Assembly: GCF_004664715.2 (NCBI RefSeq) | Contig: NC_051063.1 | Coordinates: 66,669,518 to 66,733,517, forward strand | Source of the DNA: Peromyscus leucopus | Lineage: Eukaryota > Chordata > Mammalia > Rodentia > Cricetidae | DNA: 64,000 nt | Direction of reading: 5' to 3' | Part shown: positions 54,651-64,000 of the stretch, piece by piece | Numbering within the stretch: the first letter of the stretch is position 1 | Layout: each line of letters starts with the position of its first letter | The notes under the pieces: generated by a model | Databases searched by the model: none | Told to the model about the DNA's origin: nothing | Seen by the model: only the letters and a program-made list of their open reading frames with translations | Made by a program: the position numbers and the translations under genes

Positions 54651-56239
54651 TTTGACATGATCCAGCCTTCACATCTGAAGATAGTAATTCCTGTGTTTAC
54701 ACGAAGGGTAGATCAGATATGTGGGAACAGCAGCTGTGCAGTGATAAACGGCTAGCGTCAGCACCTTTCAGCCAAGCGTATAATATGGTGTAAAATCCGA
54801 GGTGAGCCAAGGTCCCTTTCAGAAGTCCTGCAACAGAATAGGCAGAGACCCCCACCTTCCTACCTCCTGAGCCTCCATCTCATTCTGCATGAAAGAACGG
54901 TGGGAGGGAGCCACCAGGAGATGACAGTCCCCTCACAGCCACCTACTCTGTTGTGACATCAAGCAATGGCGACGTGGTCTCTGAACTACACTCCTTGCGC
55001 GGCCAAGTTCTGTCTTCTATCGCAGCACATCCTGCTAATGTGACAAGTTGGGAATATGACAGTGATGATGTTCTGTGCCCAAACTGTTCAACAGGTGACA
55101 GGGCTGCCTCCCCCGATTAGAGCTGGAGCCATCTGTTGACGGTAGGCAAATGCCACCTCACAAACCCCTAATGGAAGTTGAGAAAAAGATGACAGAGGTG
55201 CCAATGAGACCCAGGAGTGGGACGGAGCGTCTTGTTCAGATGCAAGTGCACTGTACTAACCAAAGGTAGAAAGTTCACAGCATTAAAGGTTTGTACTAGC
55301 CCGAACAAAGAGGGCTTGCCTTCCTGACAGTCTCTCACTTAGATCTCTAACGGAGAATGCCACTTCAACTTTTCCTTTAAATTCCCAGAGATCCCATCTC
55401 TCAGCGAACCCCTCCCTCCCTCATGTGGCTCTCCTTCATACGCTGTCTTGAAGTCACTAATGCTCAGATTGGGCCTTTGTTTCCTGTGACCTACAATGGG
55501 TGTTAAGCGGTGTGCAAAACCACATGGGAACATATCTTTCTGCTTCCCATTTGCATTTTGTTTTCTGTGAAAGAGGGAAATGTAACCAGATACATGGTGG
55601 CACTTCAAATACAAGGCACAGCCCCTTCCCCCGAGGACCATGGTGGAGACCATACATCTTAGAAAGGTTACTTTCACGAACAAAAGGTGTCATACAAGAT
55701 ATGGCTGGGAAGGGGACACACAGGCATATCTGTCCTGAGGGAAGATGAGGGCTCAGGGGGGATTTTCCAAGGAAATGTGAGAATATAAGCAAACACTGGC
55801 TGTGAGTACACAAGATGCTTCAACTGAATGGGTACCTAGACTGGAGGGCACACAAGCTAAGGCTGATGGAGGATGCCATGGGAAGAAATGAGAGGTAAAA
55901 GGAGGTTCTTCTTAGCTGTTCAGTGTGAGCTTCCTTGGGAGAGTTCAGCAGACACCTGCTCAGCAGTAGTCATAAAGTAAAGATGAGCCGGTGTTGAACA
56001 GGTTGGAAGGAGACGGCTCGATGCCTTTCTTCCCACACTTGGGCAATGATCAGAGATGACCAATACAGTTCCTTCTTGTAATTAAATCACATGGCTTTAT
56101 ACTAAGGATAAATCTGAAGTATTTAAGTGTGGAAAGATGTTAAAAATAATTTAAAAAGAATGAAATATCTACTACATATGAGAAAGCATCATAAAAGTAT
56201 CGATTCCCGAATACACATGGGGGTGGGTGGGGGGTAGTC
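54651..56239. other. Unassigned DNA
   Basis: About 1.6 kb of mixed sequence with no recognised repeat. Minus-strand frames of 114-118 codons (55339-55683, 55457-55813) overlap one another in different registers and look like chance. Confidence 0.4.
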
Positions 56240-56436
56240 ATTTACATTACGTTGGCCTTGAATTCACTGTACTGTTAAAGATAACCTAGAACTTACTGTC
56301 TTCCTGCTTCTATCTTCCAAGCAGCATGATTACAGGCTAGCTCCATCAGGCCTGGCTTACGTGGTGCTGGGGATCGACCCCAGGTTTTATGAAGGCTAAG
56401 CAAGCACTTTAGCTGCTAAGCTGTCTCCCAGAGTTT
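56240..56436 (-). mobile_element. B4 / ID-B1 SINE, antisense
   Basis: The complement of a B1-like body (aaagataacctagaacttac, ctgcttctatcttccaagc and agcatgattacaggctagc) is followed by the complement of an ID head (gtgctggggatcgacccc, aggctaagcaagcactttagc). Confidence 0.72.
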
Positions 56437-56512
56437 GTATTATTAGAGGAAAACTTCATTTGTTAGACAAAATCAAATGTAAAAAAACAAAACAACCACA
56501 AAACAGTGACTT

Positions 56513-56514
<2 letters not shown>

Positions 56515-56571
<57 letters not shown>

Positions 56572-56590
56572 GTCTCTCTTTCTGTCTCTC
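56515..56590. repeat. (CT)n microsatellite
   Basis: About 55 bases of pure CT (56515-56569) followed by CT-rich sequence to 56590. A homopyrimidine tract of this length can form triplex structures. Confidence 0.96.
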
Positions 56591-56611
56591 TGCTCTGCTC
56601 TTTTTCCCATT

Positions 56612-56833
56612 TAAATTTTTTTTATTTTATTCTTGTGTATGGGTCTTTTGCCTGCATGTATATATGAGCACCGTGTGTGTACAGCGCCTGCAGAGGCCAG
56701 AAGAGGACATAAGATCTTCTGGGACTGGAGTTACAGATGGTGGTGAGCCACTATGTGGGTGCTGGGAAGCCAACCTGGGTCCTCAGAAAGACAGCCAGGA
56801 CTCTTAACTGCTGATCCATCTCCCCAACCCCAG
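56612..56833 (-). mobile_element. B2 SINE, antisense
   Basis: The complement of the tail (aatttttttttattttattc) is followed by gtgtatgggtcttttgcctgc, tgcagaggccagaagagg, ctggagttacagatggtgg, gtgggtgctgggaagcc and ctgctgatccatctccccaac-cc. Confidence 0.92.
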
Positions 56834-57663
56834 TTCAGCGATTCTTTATCTGTGATTCTTAAAACTTTGATAAGAATTTTGCTGGCATACACTTGGACAA
56901 GGAAGGTGGAAATGCTTCTGTTTCATCGCACCTACAAAGTCCATGAGTCCTCAGAATGTTACATCTCTGGCTTGGACTTCTGGGGTGCAGACACACTGTG
57001 TGTCCTGAGGACAAGGGGCTGGCAGCAGGAGTTAGGCTGACTGCTGCATCAGGTACTGGGGTGGTGTTCCATGGTGTAGCCAGCCTCCTGCAGCCTGTGG
57101 TCTGCAGGGAAATATCAGATCAGATGCAGCCAGCTGCCCAAATGGGACCATGAGAGGAACTGAGGTACAGCATACGGCTGCCTCTGCCCAGGCCCAGCAA
57201 TGAAGAACAAGTGCTGAACCTGGAGCTGAGGGGAGGAAAGAGGGATTCTGAAAGCTGAAAGCTGACTGAACAGGACAACACCAGCTGTGCAGGAATGGAC
57301 CCACACTCTGCCACCTGCCAATTACCCATGTCTCCCTTTCAGACATTCCATTCAGGAACCATTCCAGGGAAGGGATTATGGGATTAGTTAAGTTAACATG
57401 AAACAAAGCCATCTCAAAAATATTGCTGCTACCAAAGCAAATCGTAAAATGTTGGGAAAATATAAAAGACGTTATTTCAAGTATGCCACATCCCTATCCC
57501 AGAATGCATGGAACCCCAGATAAGGACTATATGCAGAGAGGACTTGCTTTTGCTTTGACAGAAGCAAATCCACACACTTCCCCTATAGCCTAAATACAGC
57601 AAAACCAACTAGTAAATTTGGAAAACTGGAGAGTAAGGAACCCAAGAAACCATTTGAGTGGAA
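56834..57663. other. Unassigned DNA
   Basis: No repeat recognised. A minus-strand frame of 126 codons (57032-57412) has neither a start context nor a domain supporting a gene. Confidence 0.4.
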
Positions 57664-57905
57664 ATAATGGACAATGACTAGAGAGTTAGCTCAGCCACAT
57701 AAGAGAAATTGTAGCTCTAATAGAGGACCCAGGTTCTGTTCCCAGCACCCACATGGTGGCTCACAATCATCTGTAACTCCATTGCATGGGAATCAAGCAC
57801 CTCTTTCTGACCTCCCAGAGCACCACATACACATGATGCACAGACATGCATGCAAGAAGAATACTCACACACACAAAATAAAGCAAATAAGTATTTTTAA
57901 AATAG
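57664..57905 (+). mobile_element. B2 SINE
   Basis: Degraded head (tgactagagagttagctcagcc), then gaggacccaggttctgttccc, agcacccacatggtggctc, acaatcatctgtaactcc, gcatgcaagaagaatactc and aaataaagcaaataagt tail. Confidence 0.87.
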
Positions 57906-57921
57906 ACAGCCAAATTAGACT

Positions 57922-58120
57922 ACAGCCAGACATGGTAGCACATGCCTTTAATCCCACACTCAGAAGGCATAGACAAGAGGGTCTCTTTGAGTTTGTGGCC
58001 AGCCTGCTCTACATAATGATTTCCTGGACAGCCAGGGGCCAGGACTACACAGTGAGACTCTCTTTCTCTCCCCCATCTCTCTCTTCCCACCCAAAAAAAA
58101 AAAAAAAAAAAAAAAAAAAA
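57922..58120 (+). mobile_element. B1 SINE with 28-base A tail
   Basis: agccagacatggtagcacatgcc, tttaatcccacactcag, gtttgtggccagcctgc and tggacagccaggggcc. A CT-rich insert (ctctctttctctcccccatc...) precedes the poly(A) at 58093-58120. Confidence 0.88.
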
Positions 58121-58301
58121 CTGCAAACAGATAGCGGGATATTATACTAAAAATACAAAGTTACAAAGTAAATAAAAAAAAAAAACTATGAGCAAATAAA
58201 CCAGAAACAGACAAAACTAGGAAGCACTGTTAATTAGGAAATATTAGACAATAAAGGAAAAAGAGATAACTTTCAATTTCAAAAATATAAAACAAGTCTT
58301 A

Positions 58302-58412
58302 AAAAGCCATATGTGGTATCACAGGCCTATCATCCCAGTACTTGGAAGGCTGAGGTAGAAGGATCCCAGAAAGTTCAAGGCCAGCCTGGTCTACATAATA
58401 CAAAATGACAAA
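58302..58412 (+). mobile_element. B1 SINE, old
   Basis: aagccatatgtggtatcacagg, cctatcatcccagtacttgg, gaaggctgaggtagaagg and tcaaggccagcctggtctac. Tail degraded. Confidence 0.75.
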
Positions 58413-59199
58413 CCCTTAAAGGAATTTATAATATATGTTAAGATTATAATAGATGTGGTTAAATAGTAGATTAAACCATATGCATAAAGAATTCGTGGAT
58501 TAAAAAAAAAACTGAGAAGATGACCCAGAGTCCAGTACTGAGGGACAAAAGATAGACAAAATGGAAGACAAGAGTTAGGCAAAATGGAAGGTGAAATCAG
58601 ACATCATTCCACGTGGGAATTCTAAAACAGAAGGCACAGACTGGAAAGGCAGGATTTGGGCAGAAGTGTCCAACATGTTATCACAGACACAAAAGCTCCC
58701 AACCGCAAGAAACCCAATGGGCAAATGGAAATCATCCTGGACCTGAACCTGTCCCAGGGAAACCAGAGCATAGAAGGTCTTAAAATCAAAGAAGGTCTTA
58801 AATTTCAACATATGGAAAAGAAAAAGAAGAGAAAACTAGGTGGTGATCTGACGGCTGTCCCAACAGCAGCAACCGTTGCCAAAAACAAACAAACAAACAA
58901 CAGAGTTAATGTCTTCCAAGTGAGCCTTCGTCTAGAGAAATAAGTAGCCCATCAAAGTCCCAAGAACCAGCACAGAGCATAGATGGTAGGTAAGTAGACA
59001 GATAATATCACTTTAAACAAAAAAAAACTGTCTGTGTTGACTGCAGGTCCTCACAAAGGGCACTTTTACTGGGTGTGTACCAGGAAGAAAAGGAAAAAAT
59101 TTCTGTTGAATTTCTGTGAGAAAAGGATAACAATATATAATATTAAAAAAAATAAAGATTTAAGCAAGTATTAGCTGTATTTTTAAAAAATAATAGTAG
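58413..59199. other. Unassigned AT-rich DNA
   Basis: No gene recognised. Possible decayed L1 in places, but no landmark is clear enough to call. Confidence 0.4.
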
Positions 59200-59594
59200 G
59201 GGCCAGGGAGATAGCTCTCGCTGGGACAATGCCTGCTGCACAGGAACCAGGACCTGAGTGTGGATCTTTGGCACCCGTGGAGAAGACTGGACTTGGCAGC
59301 TCGAATCTGCATGCAACCCTAGACTGGAAGGAGTGGGGATAGATGGATGGTCTGACTCCCCAGAGCTCACTGGTCAGCCAGTCAAGCCAATCAGTGAGCT
59401 CCAGGTATAAGGAGAGACCCTGTCTCAAAAATTAAGATTAAGTGTTTGGAGGGTGGGGGTGGGGGCTGCTGTAGAGGACCTTGGTTGGATTCCCAACACC
59501 CACATGGTGTCTCACAACAACATTTAACTCCAGGTTCATGGGACCCAACACTTTCTTTTGCCCTCTGTGGGCACCAGGCATACAGTTGGTGCAC

Positions 59595-59643
<49 letters not shown>

Positions 59644-59765
59644 AAATACTCAGAGATAGAAATAAAATTAGATTAAAAAATTAAGGTGAAAGACAAGAGA
59701 GGAAGATGCCTGATAATGAATTCCAGCCTCCATATGCACATGAACACACACGTATATGCACAAAT
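59200..59765 (+). mobile_element. B4A SINE interrupted by a B2
   Basis: Head ggggccagggagatagctctc and B4A body (ggatctttggcacccgtgg, gtcaagccaatcagtgagctcc and gagaccctgtctcaaaaatt) occupy 59200-59436. The B4A tail resumes after the B2 as ggtgaaagacaagagaggaag-atgcctgataatg, cagcctccatatgcacatg at 59686-59765. Confidence 0.85.
59437..59675 (+). mobile_element. B2 SINE inserted in a B4A
   Basis: Flanked by a 10-bp duplication, aaaaattaag, at 59427-59436 and 59676-59685. The body has gtagaggaccttggttgg, attcccaacacccacatgg, gtctcacaacaacatttaac and tgccctctgtgggcaccagg. Then an (AT)22 run (59597-59640) sits in the 3' region before aaaatactcagagatag. The 5' head is replaced by a G-rich stretch. 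Confidence 0.88.
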
Positions 59766-59965
59766 GATAGAAGTGGCCTATTGGAAGGTAAACATAAAAG
59801 AATTTGGCGGTTCACTTTTGGGAATGGTGGATTAAGACATTTGAACTGAATGATGAGCATCCATTAAACATGAACACTGCAGACCTGCCTTAACTTAGTA
59901 AAAAATCTTCCTTTTTAACAAAAGCCATTTATGGTGATAATTGAAAGCTAATAAATTAAGCTATA

Positions 59966-60058
59966 GGGCTTGGGATGTAGCTCAATAGTTGAGCACTTAC
60001 CTAACATGCAAAAGGCCCTGGATTTTATTCATATCATTGCAAATTATTTTTAAAAATT
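59966..60058 (+). mobile_element. ID-like SINE
   Basis: ggcttgggatgtagctcaatag, ttgagcacttacctaacatg, aaaggccctggatttta. Tail A/T-rich. The head contains recognisable A and B box equivalents. Confidence 0.8.
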
Positions 60059-60127
60059 AGATATACATATAAAGTAAAGGGGGTGCACAAACTAATCAGC
60101 AGAGTTACTAGGAGAGGTTTTAAAAGT

Positions 60128-60255
60128 TGGTGCAGAGCTGAGGATATAGTTCAGTGGTAGAGTGCTTGTTTAGGAGGCACTTGCCTGGAACATGCAAGGT
60201 ACTAGGCTCAGTAACCAGTAATAAACAACCAACTATCCAGACAACAAAACAACAA
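60128..60255 (+). mobile_element. ID-like SINE with short internal repeat
   Basis: gagctgaggatatagttcag, tggtagagtgcttgtttagg, then a second cacttgcctggaacatgc before aaggtactaggctcagtaacc. A short internal duplication of the gcttg/acttgcc segment lengthens it. A tail with acaaca units follows. Confidence 0.75.
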
Positions 60256-60321
60256 AAATTGATGCACACAAATTCAGTGCGGGGGTGGGGGTGGGACAAA
60301 TGTATCTCCATATACAAAGCT

Positions 60322-60344
60322 TTTTAAAGATATATTTTTATTAT

Positions 60345-60394
<50 letters not shown>

Positions 60395-60585
60395 GCATGT
60401 ACGTGTGTCTGTGTTTAGGGATGTGCACATTGAGTATAGATGTCCTTGGAGACCAGAGGTGTCTGATTCCCTTGGAACTGGATTTACAAGTGGTTGTGAG
60501 TTATCCAATGTGGGTTCTAAGGACCAAATTTGGGTGCTCTGTAAGAGTAGCATTTGCTCTTAACTGCTAAGCCACCCCTCTAGCC
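60322..60585 (-). mobile_element. B2 SINE, antisense, with (GT)n
   Basis: The complement of the tail (aaagatatatttttattatt) precedes a GT run (60349-60392). It is followed by tagatgtccttggagaccag, cccttggaactggatttac, ctaaggaccaaatttggg and gctcttaactgctaagccac-ccctctagcc. Confidence 0.9.
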
Positions 60586-60896
60586 TCTGATATAAAGTTT
60601 TAAAATACAGTTTATAAAGGCATCATTTACAATATTATGTTCAACATATCAATAGCTAAGAATTGATCTAAGAAATAGTATTCAAGATTTATATTCAGGG
60701 AAAAAGAAAATTATCAAGACACATTAAGGAAACTGAATAAATTGAGGGGTAAATCATGTCCATTTGATTTGAAGAATTAATATTGCAAGATGCTTGATTT
60801 TTTACAAATTAACTCAAAGTTCTCAATTCTCCTTCAAATGTACAAGCTTAATTAAAAACTAAAGCAGAAAAAGAAAAGACAAGAAAGACAGATAGA

Positions 60897-60960
60897 AAGG
60901 AAGGAAGGAAGGAAGGAAGGAAGGAAGGAAGGAAGGAAGGAAGGAAGGAAGAAAGGAAGG
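60897..60960. repeat. (GGAA)n microsatellite
   Basis: About 60 bases of GGAA with one GAAA variant at the 3' end. The preceding A-rich sequence (agaaaaagaaaagac) probably seeded it. Confidence 0.96.
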
Positions 60961-61325
60961 ACAGATGGACAAGGGAACAAGAATATCCAAGAGAAACTTG
61001 AAGAGGAAGTATACTTACTACAGGATGACTTGTTCTACTGATATCAGGCTTGGTCATAGAGCTAAACCAATCAGCACAAGCTGGTACCCAGAGGTCACAC
61101 CTTCTACTGGAAATCAATGAGACAAGCAAAACGGACCCCAATGCAGGATACATACAGAGACACTGAATGACAGCAGGGTTACTGTCAATCACCAAGGCAG
61201 GGCTGACTGGAAAGCAGACTCAAATGAGAAGAGCAAATTCTAACCCTACCAGGTCAAGTCAGATGGTGCTTTCACATACAAAGTTGGAAAATTCTCCCTA
61301 ACAGGAAATAAAAGTCATGAATCAG

Positions 61326-61502
61326 GACTGGCAGGATAGCTCAGCAGGTATGATAGAGGTATTTATACATGTTTGATGACCTGAGTTCTATCCACAGATC
61401 CCACAAGGAGGCAGGAGAGTACCTACTCCTGAGAGTTGTCCTGTCTTCTACATGCATGTGCCATGATACACACATCAAAGGTAATATATAAATATTAAAA
61501 TC
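61326..61502 (+). mobile_element. B3 SINE within L1
   Basis: gactggcaggatagctcagc, tgacctgagttctatccacag, gatcccacaaggaggcagg, gagttgtcctgtcttctac and a tail with aatatataaatatt. Confidence 0.72.
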
Positions 61503-61769
61503 GTACACTACAAAAGATAAGTCTGATTTGCTGGAGTGAAAAGTGGACTGGTCAATCAGGGAAGACATTTACAGTGTGGAAATAAATATCCAGAAAGTAT
61601 TCTTACACCCAAAAACATAACAGACAGTGCTATGGGGAGGATGGAGGCAAGGTGCCGGAGAAGAGCTTCAAGCAGAATTGAAGACTATGAAGAGATGGGC
61701 ATCCACACCCATAGTCAGAAAATGCAAGCTAAAAGCAGTGTCTAGACTGCATGCACAGAGCATTCAGGA

Positions 61770-61961
61770 GCAAGCCAGCCAAAATTCCAAATGAAGCATT
61801 AAGTCCCACCCCGAGCCTAGGAGATGTTGACAAGTGATGGCTGCTGGGGAAGGGAAAGTCAGTTTTCTTTGTGGATGTAGCCTCTGGAAGGCTACTCATG
61901 TGCTAGTAATAGTCCCACACCCATGAGCATAAGGCAGCACCAAGTGGACTCGCTGGGGATG

Positions 61962-62044
<83 letters not shown>

Positions 62045-62172
62045 AGAGGAGAGAGAATAAAGTTTGGAGGGAAAGTGGACAGGGGAGGATTGGAAAGGAG
62101 GGAATAGGTGTGGATTTGATTTAAACACATTATATGCATGAGTGAAATTCTGAAACAATAAAAAATACACAG
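61770..62172 (+). mobile_element. L1 3' UTR (5' truncated)
   Basis: Strong match in order: cctaggagatgttgacaag, tgatggctgctggggaaggg, aaagtcagttttctttgtgg, atgtagcctctggaagg, gtcccacacccatgagcat, ggcagcaccaagtggactcg, purine tract (GA run 61964-62041), gagggaaagtggacaggg and cattatatgcatgagtgaaattctg. It ends aaacaataaaaaa. It is younger than the L1 around it. Confidence 0.85.
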
Positions 62173-62516
62173 AACATGTGAGGGATCCCTCAAAGCAATT
62201 AAAAGAAAACCACAATAAAAAACTAGAAAAAGCCTGAAACGGAGCCTCTCTTAAAAAGAAAGCTTTAACAGTCAATACAACTAAGGAAAAGATGCTCAGC
62301 CTCTGCTGATCAAGGCAATGGGTAGCCAAACCACAGGGAGATACCGCTTTATGATCTGGGTTGAGGAAACGCTAAAAAGGAAATTTTATAACAGCAACTG
62401 CTGGCAATAGGAAGAGCTACAGAATTTTTAGTGGAAGTGTAAAATGGCAGTTTCCCTTTGAGGGGGTGTCATTTTCTCAATAAAGTGAAAGATTTACATG
62501 CCACATACCCTGATAA

Positions 62517-62519
<3 letters not shown>

Positions 62520-62567
<48 letters not shown>
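62520..62567. repeat. (CA)24 microsatellite in L1
   Basis: Uninterrupted CA run of about 48 bases. It is flanked by decayed L1 sequence and followed by aaatatatgtatatatgg. Confidence 0.96.
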
Positions 62568-62569
<2 letters not shown>

Positions 62570-62908
62570 TATATGTATATATGGAAGAAATGCCACTTTT
62601 ATGCATCAGGAGACAAGTTTGAGAATATTTATTGGACCATTTTGTAACTGCAAAAACTTGAACATAATCTATTGACAGATTAATGGGTACAGAGTCCCAT
62701 CTCTGTTTAGCAGAATGTTATAAGGCAGCAAAGACAAATGAGCTATGGTCCTTTCCATTCATTCATCACCATGATCAAGTCACACATTTGATATTGAGCA
62801 GGAAAGCAAACTACAGAAGGATGCGTGTGGTGTGACTCCAATTACAGCAAAGTCCAAAACTATAAATAAGGTATTGCTTAGGGGTTTGCATCTGTGAAAA
62901 TAGATGAC

Positions 62909-62912
<4 letters not shown>

Positions 62913-62977
<65 letters not shown>

Positions 62978-62983
62978 CATACA

Positions 62984-63017
<34 letters not shown>

Positions 63018-63020
63018 GAT
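62913..63020. repeat. (GATA)n(CATA)n microsatellite
   Basis: GATA units from 62913 to about 62976 pass directly into CATA units to about 63012. The minus strand reads as Ile-Tyr-Leu-Ser and Met-Tyr-Val-Cys repeats, which explains the open frames there. Confidence 0.97.
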
Positions 63021-63167
63021 TGGATGGATAGAGAGATAAATAGATAAATAATAGATAATAGAAATAAGGATTAGTACCCACAAAGCATTATCTAATACTT
63101 GCCACATATACTACCTATGATTTTCTCCCCAAATGCACTAATTTTTTTTTAGTGGCTGGAGAGACAG

Positions 63168-63247
63168 CCGTGGGTGCTGGGAACCGAACTCTTATATTTT
63201 TGGTTGTAAGCCTAGCCTTTAACGGCTGAGCCATCTCTCCAGCCCCC
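63168..63247 (-). mobile_element. B2 SINE fragment, antisense
   Basis: gccgtgggtgctgggaaccg, aactcttatatttttggttg and taacggctgagccatctctcc-agcccc are the complement of the B2 5' head. The rest of the element is missing. Confidence 0.85.
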
Positions 63248-64000
63248 AAATGCACTATTTTATACAATACTTATAACTCTCCTTCTTTCTCACACTCAGG
63301 GTTACCCTTCCCTCTTTCCTTTGCTCACTTCTCCCTGTATGGAGTCTCTGATAAAAGTGTGTGCTCACTCACGTCTCCTGGGTTGCTCCTGTCTTTCTGA
63401 CTCCCATTTGGATATCTCACTAACGACATACAACAGCAGAGCCCCGTCAACCTTCCAGGCTGCTTTCTCCCTCCTCTGCTGCTCCAGCTGATAACAGAAA
63501 TGTCATGAATGTTAAATGATGCGTTGAAAACATTAAGAAAGCATCTGACTCTGACTGTAGGCCTCTCTCTGGCGCCATTCACTCCAGTTTGACTCTTTTT
63601 GGCTAATAGCAACACTGAGCATCCAGGGTGATCTCTTAGTTGACTTTTAATGAGTCTTGAATCTACAGGGCTCTCCTTGCCATCCTGGTCTCAGACATTG
63701 CACAGCACTCACCTGTCCACCACTGGGGTCTGAAATGCTGACATTTAGAAACCACAAGTCCAGAACCTACTTCCTGTCCACAAGGCCTGCAAAGAACCTG
63801 GGACCCTAGGAATCCCCTGAGTCTCAGAGATTGTAGTGGGTGCTGTTTCTCTCTTGGGCATGTTTGAAGACTGTGAACATGCGTAACCACTGGGCAAAGC
63901 TGAGTTCATTGCTCTCCATGCTGAAAACTGGTGTGAGGTTCCAGGAAAGCGAATAAAGAGGGGAAGAAACAGGATATAAAGAAAATAAGAGCGAGAATAA
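63248..64000. other. Unassigned DNA
   Basis: No repeat or coding region recognised up to the window edge. Minus-strand frames of 75-96 codons are unremarkable. Confidence 0.4.

Larger units (their letters stand above)
60600..62885 (+). mobile_element. Decayed L1 ORF2 split by several insertions
   Basis: ORF2 order: catttacaatattatgttc, aggaaactgaataaattgagg, atcatgtccatttgatttg, aacttgaagaggaagtatac, [GGAA tract and B3], [L1 3' UTR piece], gaaaagatgctcagcctctgc, gatcaaggcaatgggtagcc, aaaccacagggagataccgc, tgttataaggcagcaaagac and atgtgtggtgtgactcc-type. Not coding. 61503-61769 is less certain. Confidence 0.55.

Noticed and set aside
61892..62329. Minus-strand frame of 145 codons with a long Leu-Ser repeat
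   Set aside because: The repeat is the (GA)n tract of an L1 3' UTR read in reverse.

Overview
This window looks like non-coding nuclear DNA of a muroid rodent, most likely a cricetid (hamster, vole or deer mouse group). The evidence is the SINE repertoire. B1, B2, B3, B4/B4A and ID elements occur many times on both strands. LINE-1 fragments carry rodent-type 3' ends, rodent MaLR (ERVL-type) LTRs are frequent, and several solo LTRs belong to families I associate with cricetid genomes. All family names come from recalled consensus features, not from a database search. I found no protein-coding exon, processed gene copy, tRNA, rRNA, snRNA, CpG-island promoter or CRISPR array that I could defend.

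Layout. 1-14.3 kb: MaLR-type LTRs, a decayed antisense L1, B3/B4/B1 SINEs, a nearly complete two-LTR MaLR element (10241-12376) and a cluster of nested solo LTRs (12797-13860). 14.3-20.2 kb: mostly unassigned DNA with a clean ERV1-type solo LTR (16074-16602). 20.2-24.4 kb: an L1 3' end, a 45-bp minisatellite of 12 units, and a 2-kb GC-rich composite repeat. 24.4-34.4 kb: decayed sense-strand L1 ORF2 segments broken by SINEs and by a solo LTR with visible target-site duplications. 34.4-36.4 kb: a MaLR LTR whose internal CTGC tract has grown to about 1.2 kb. 36.4-45 kb: unassigned DNA, two more solo LTRs with perfect 6-bp duplications, and a homogeneous 41-bp minisatellite of 15 units. 45-54.7 kb: SINEs, an L2-like ancient repeat, two degenerate minisatellites and a long decayed L1. 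54.7-64 kb: unassigned DNA, SINEs (including a B2 inserted in a B4A), another decayed L1 and several long microsatellites.

The elements do not form a pathway. What can be read is a record of insertions: SINEs into L1, LTRs into L1, and LTRs into older LTRs. The best-supported observations are five solo LTRs delimited by target-site duplications, plus a sixth with a 5-6 bp duplication, and two well-ordered minisatellites. I see no convincing new functional system. The most unusual items are the minisatellites, the CTGC expansion, and the composite repeat at 21885-23935.
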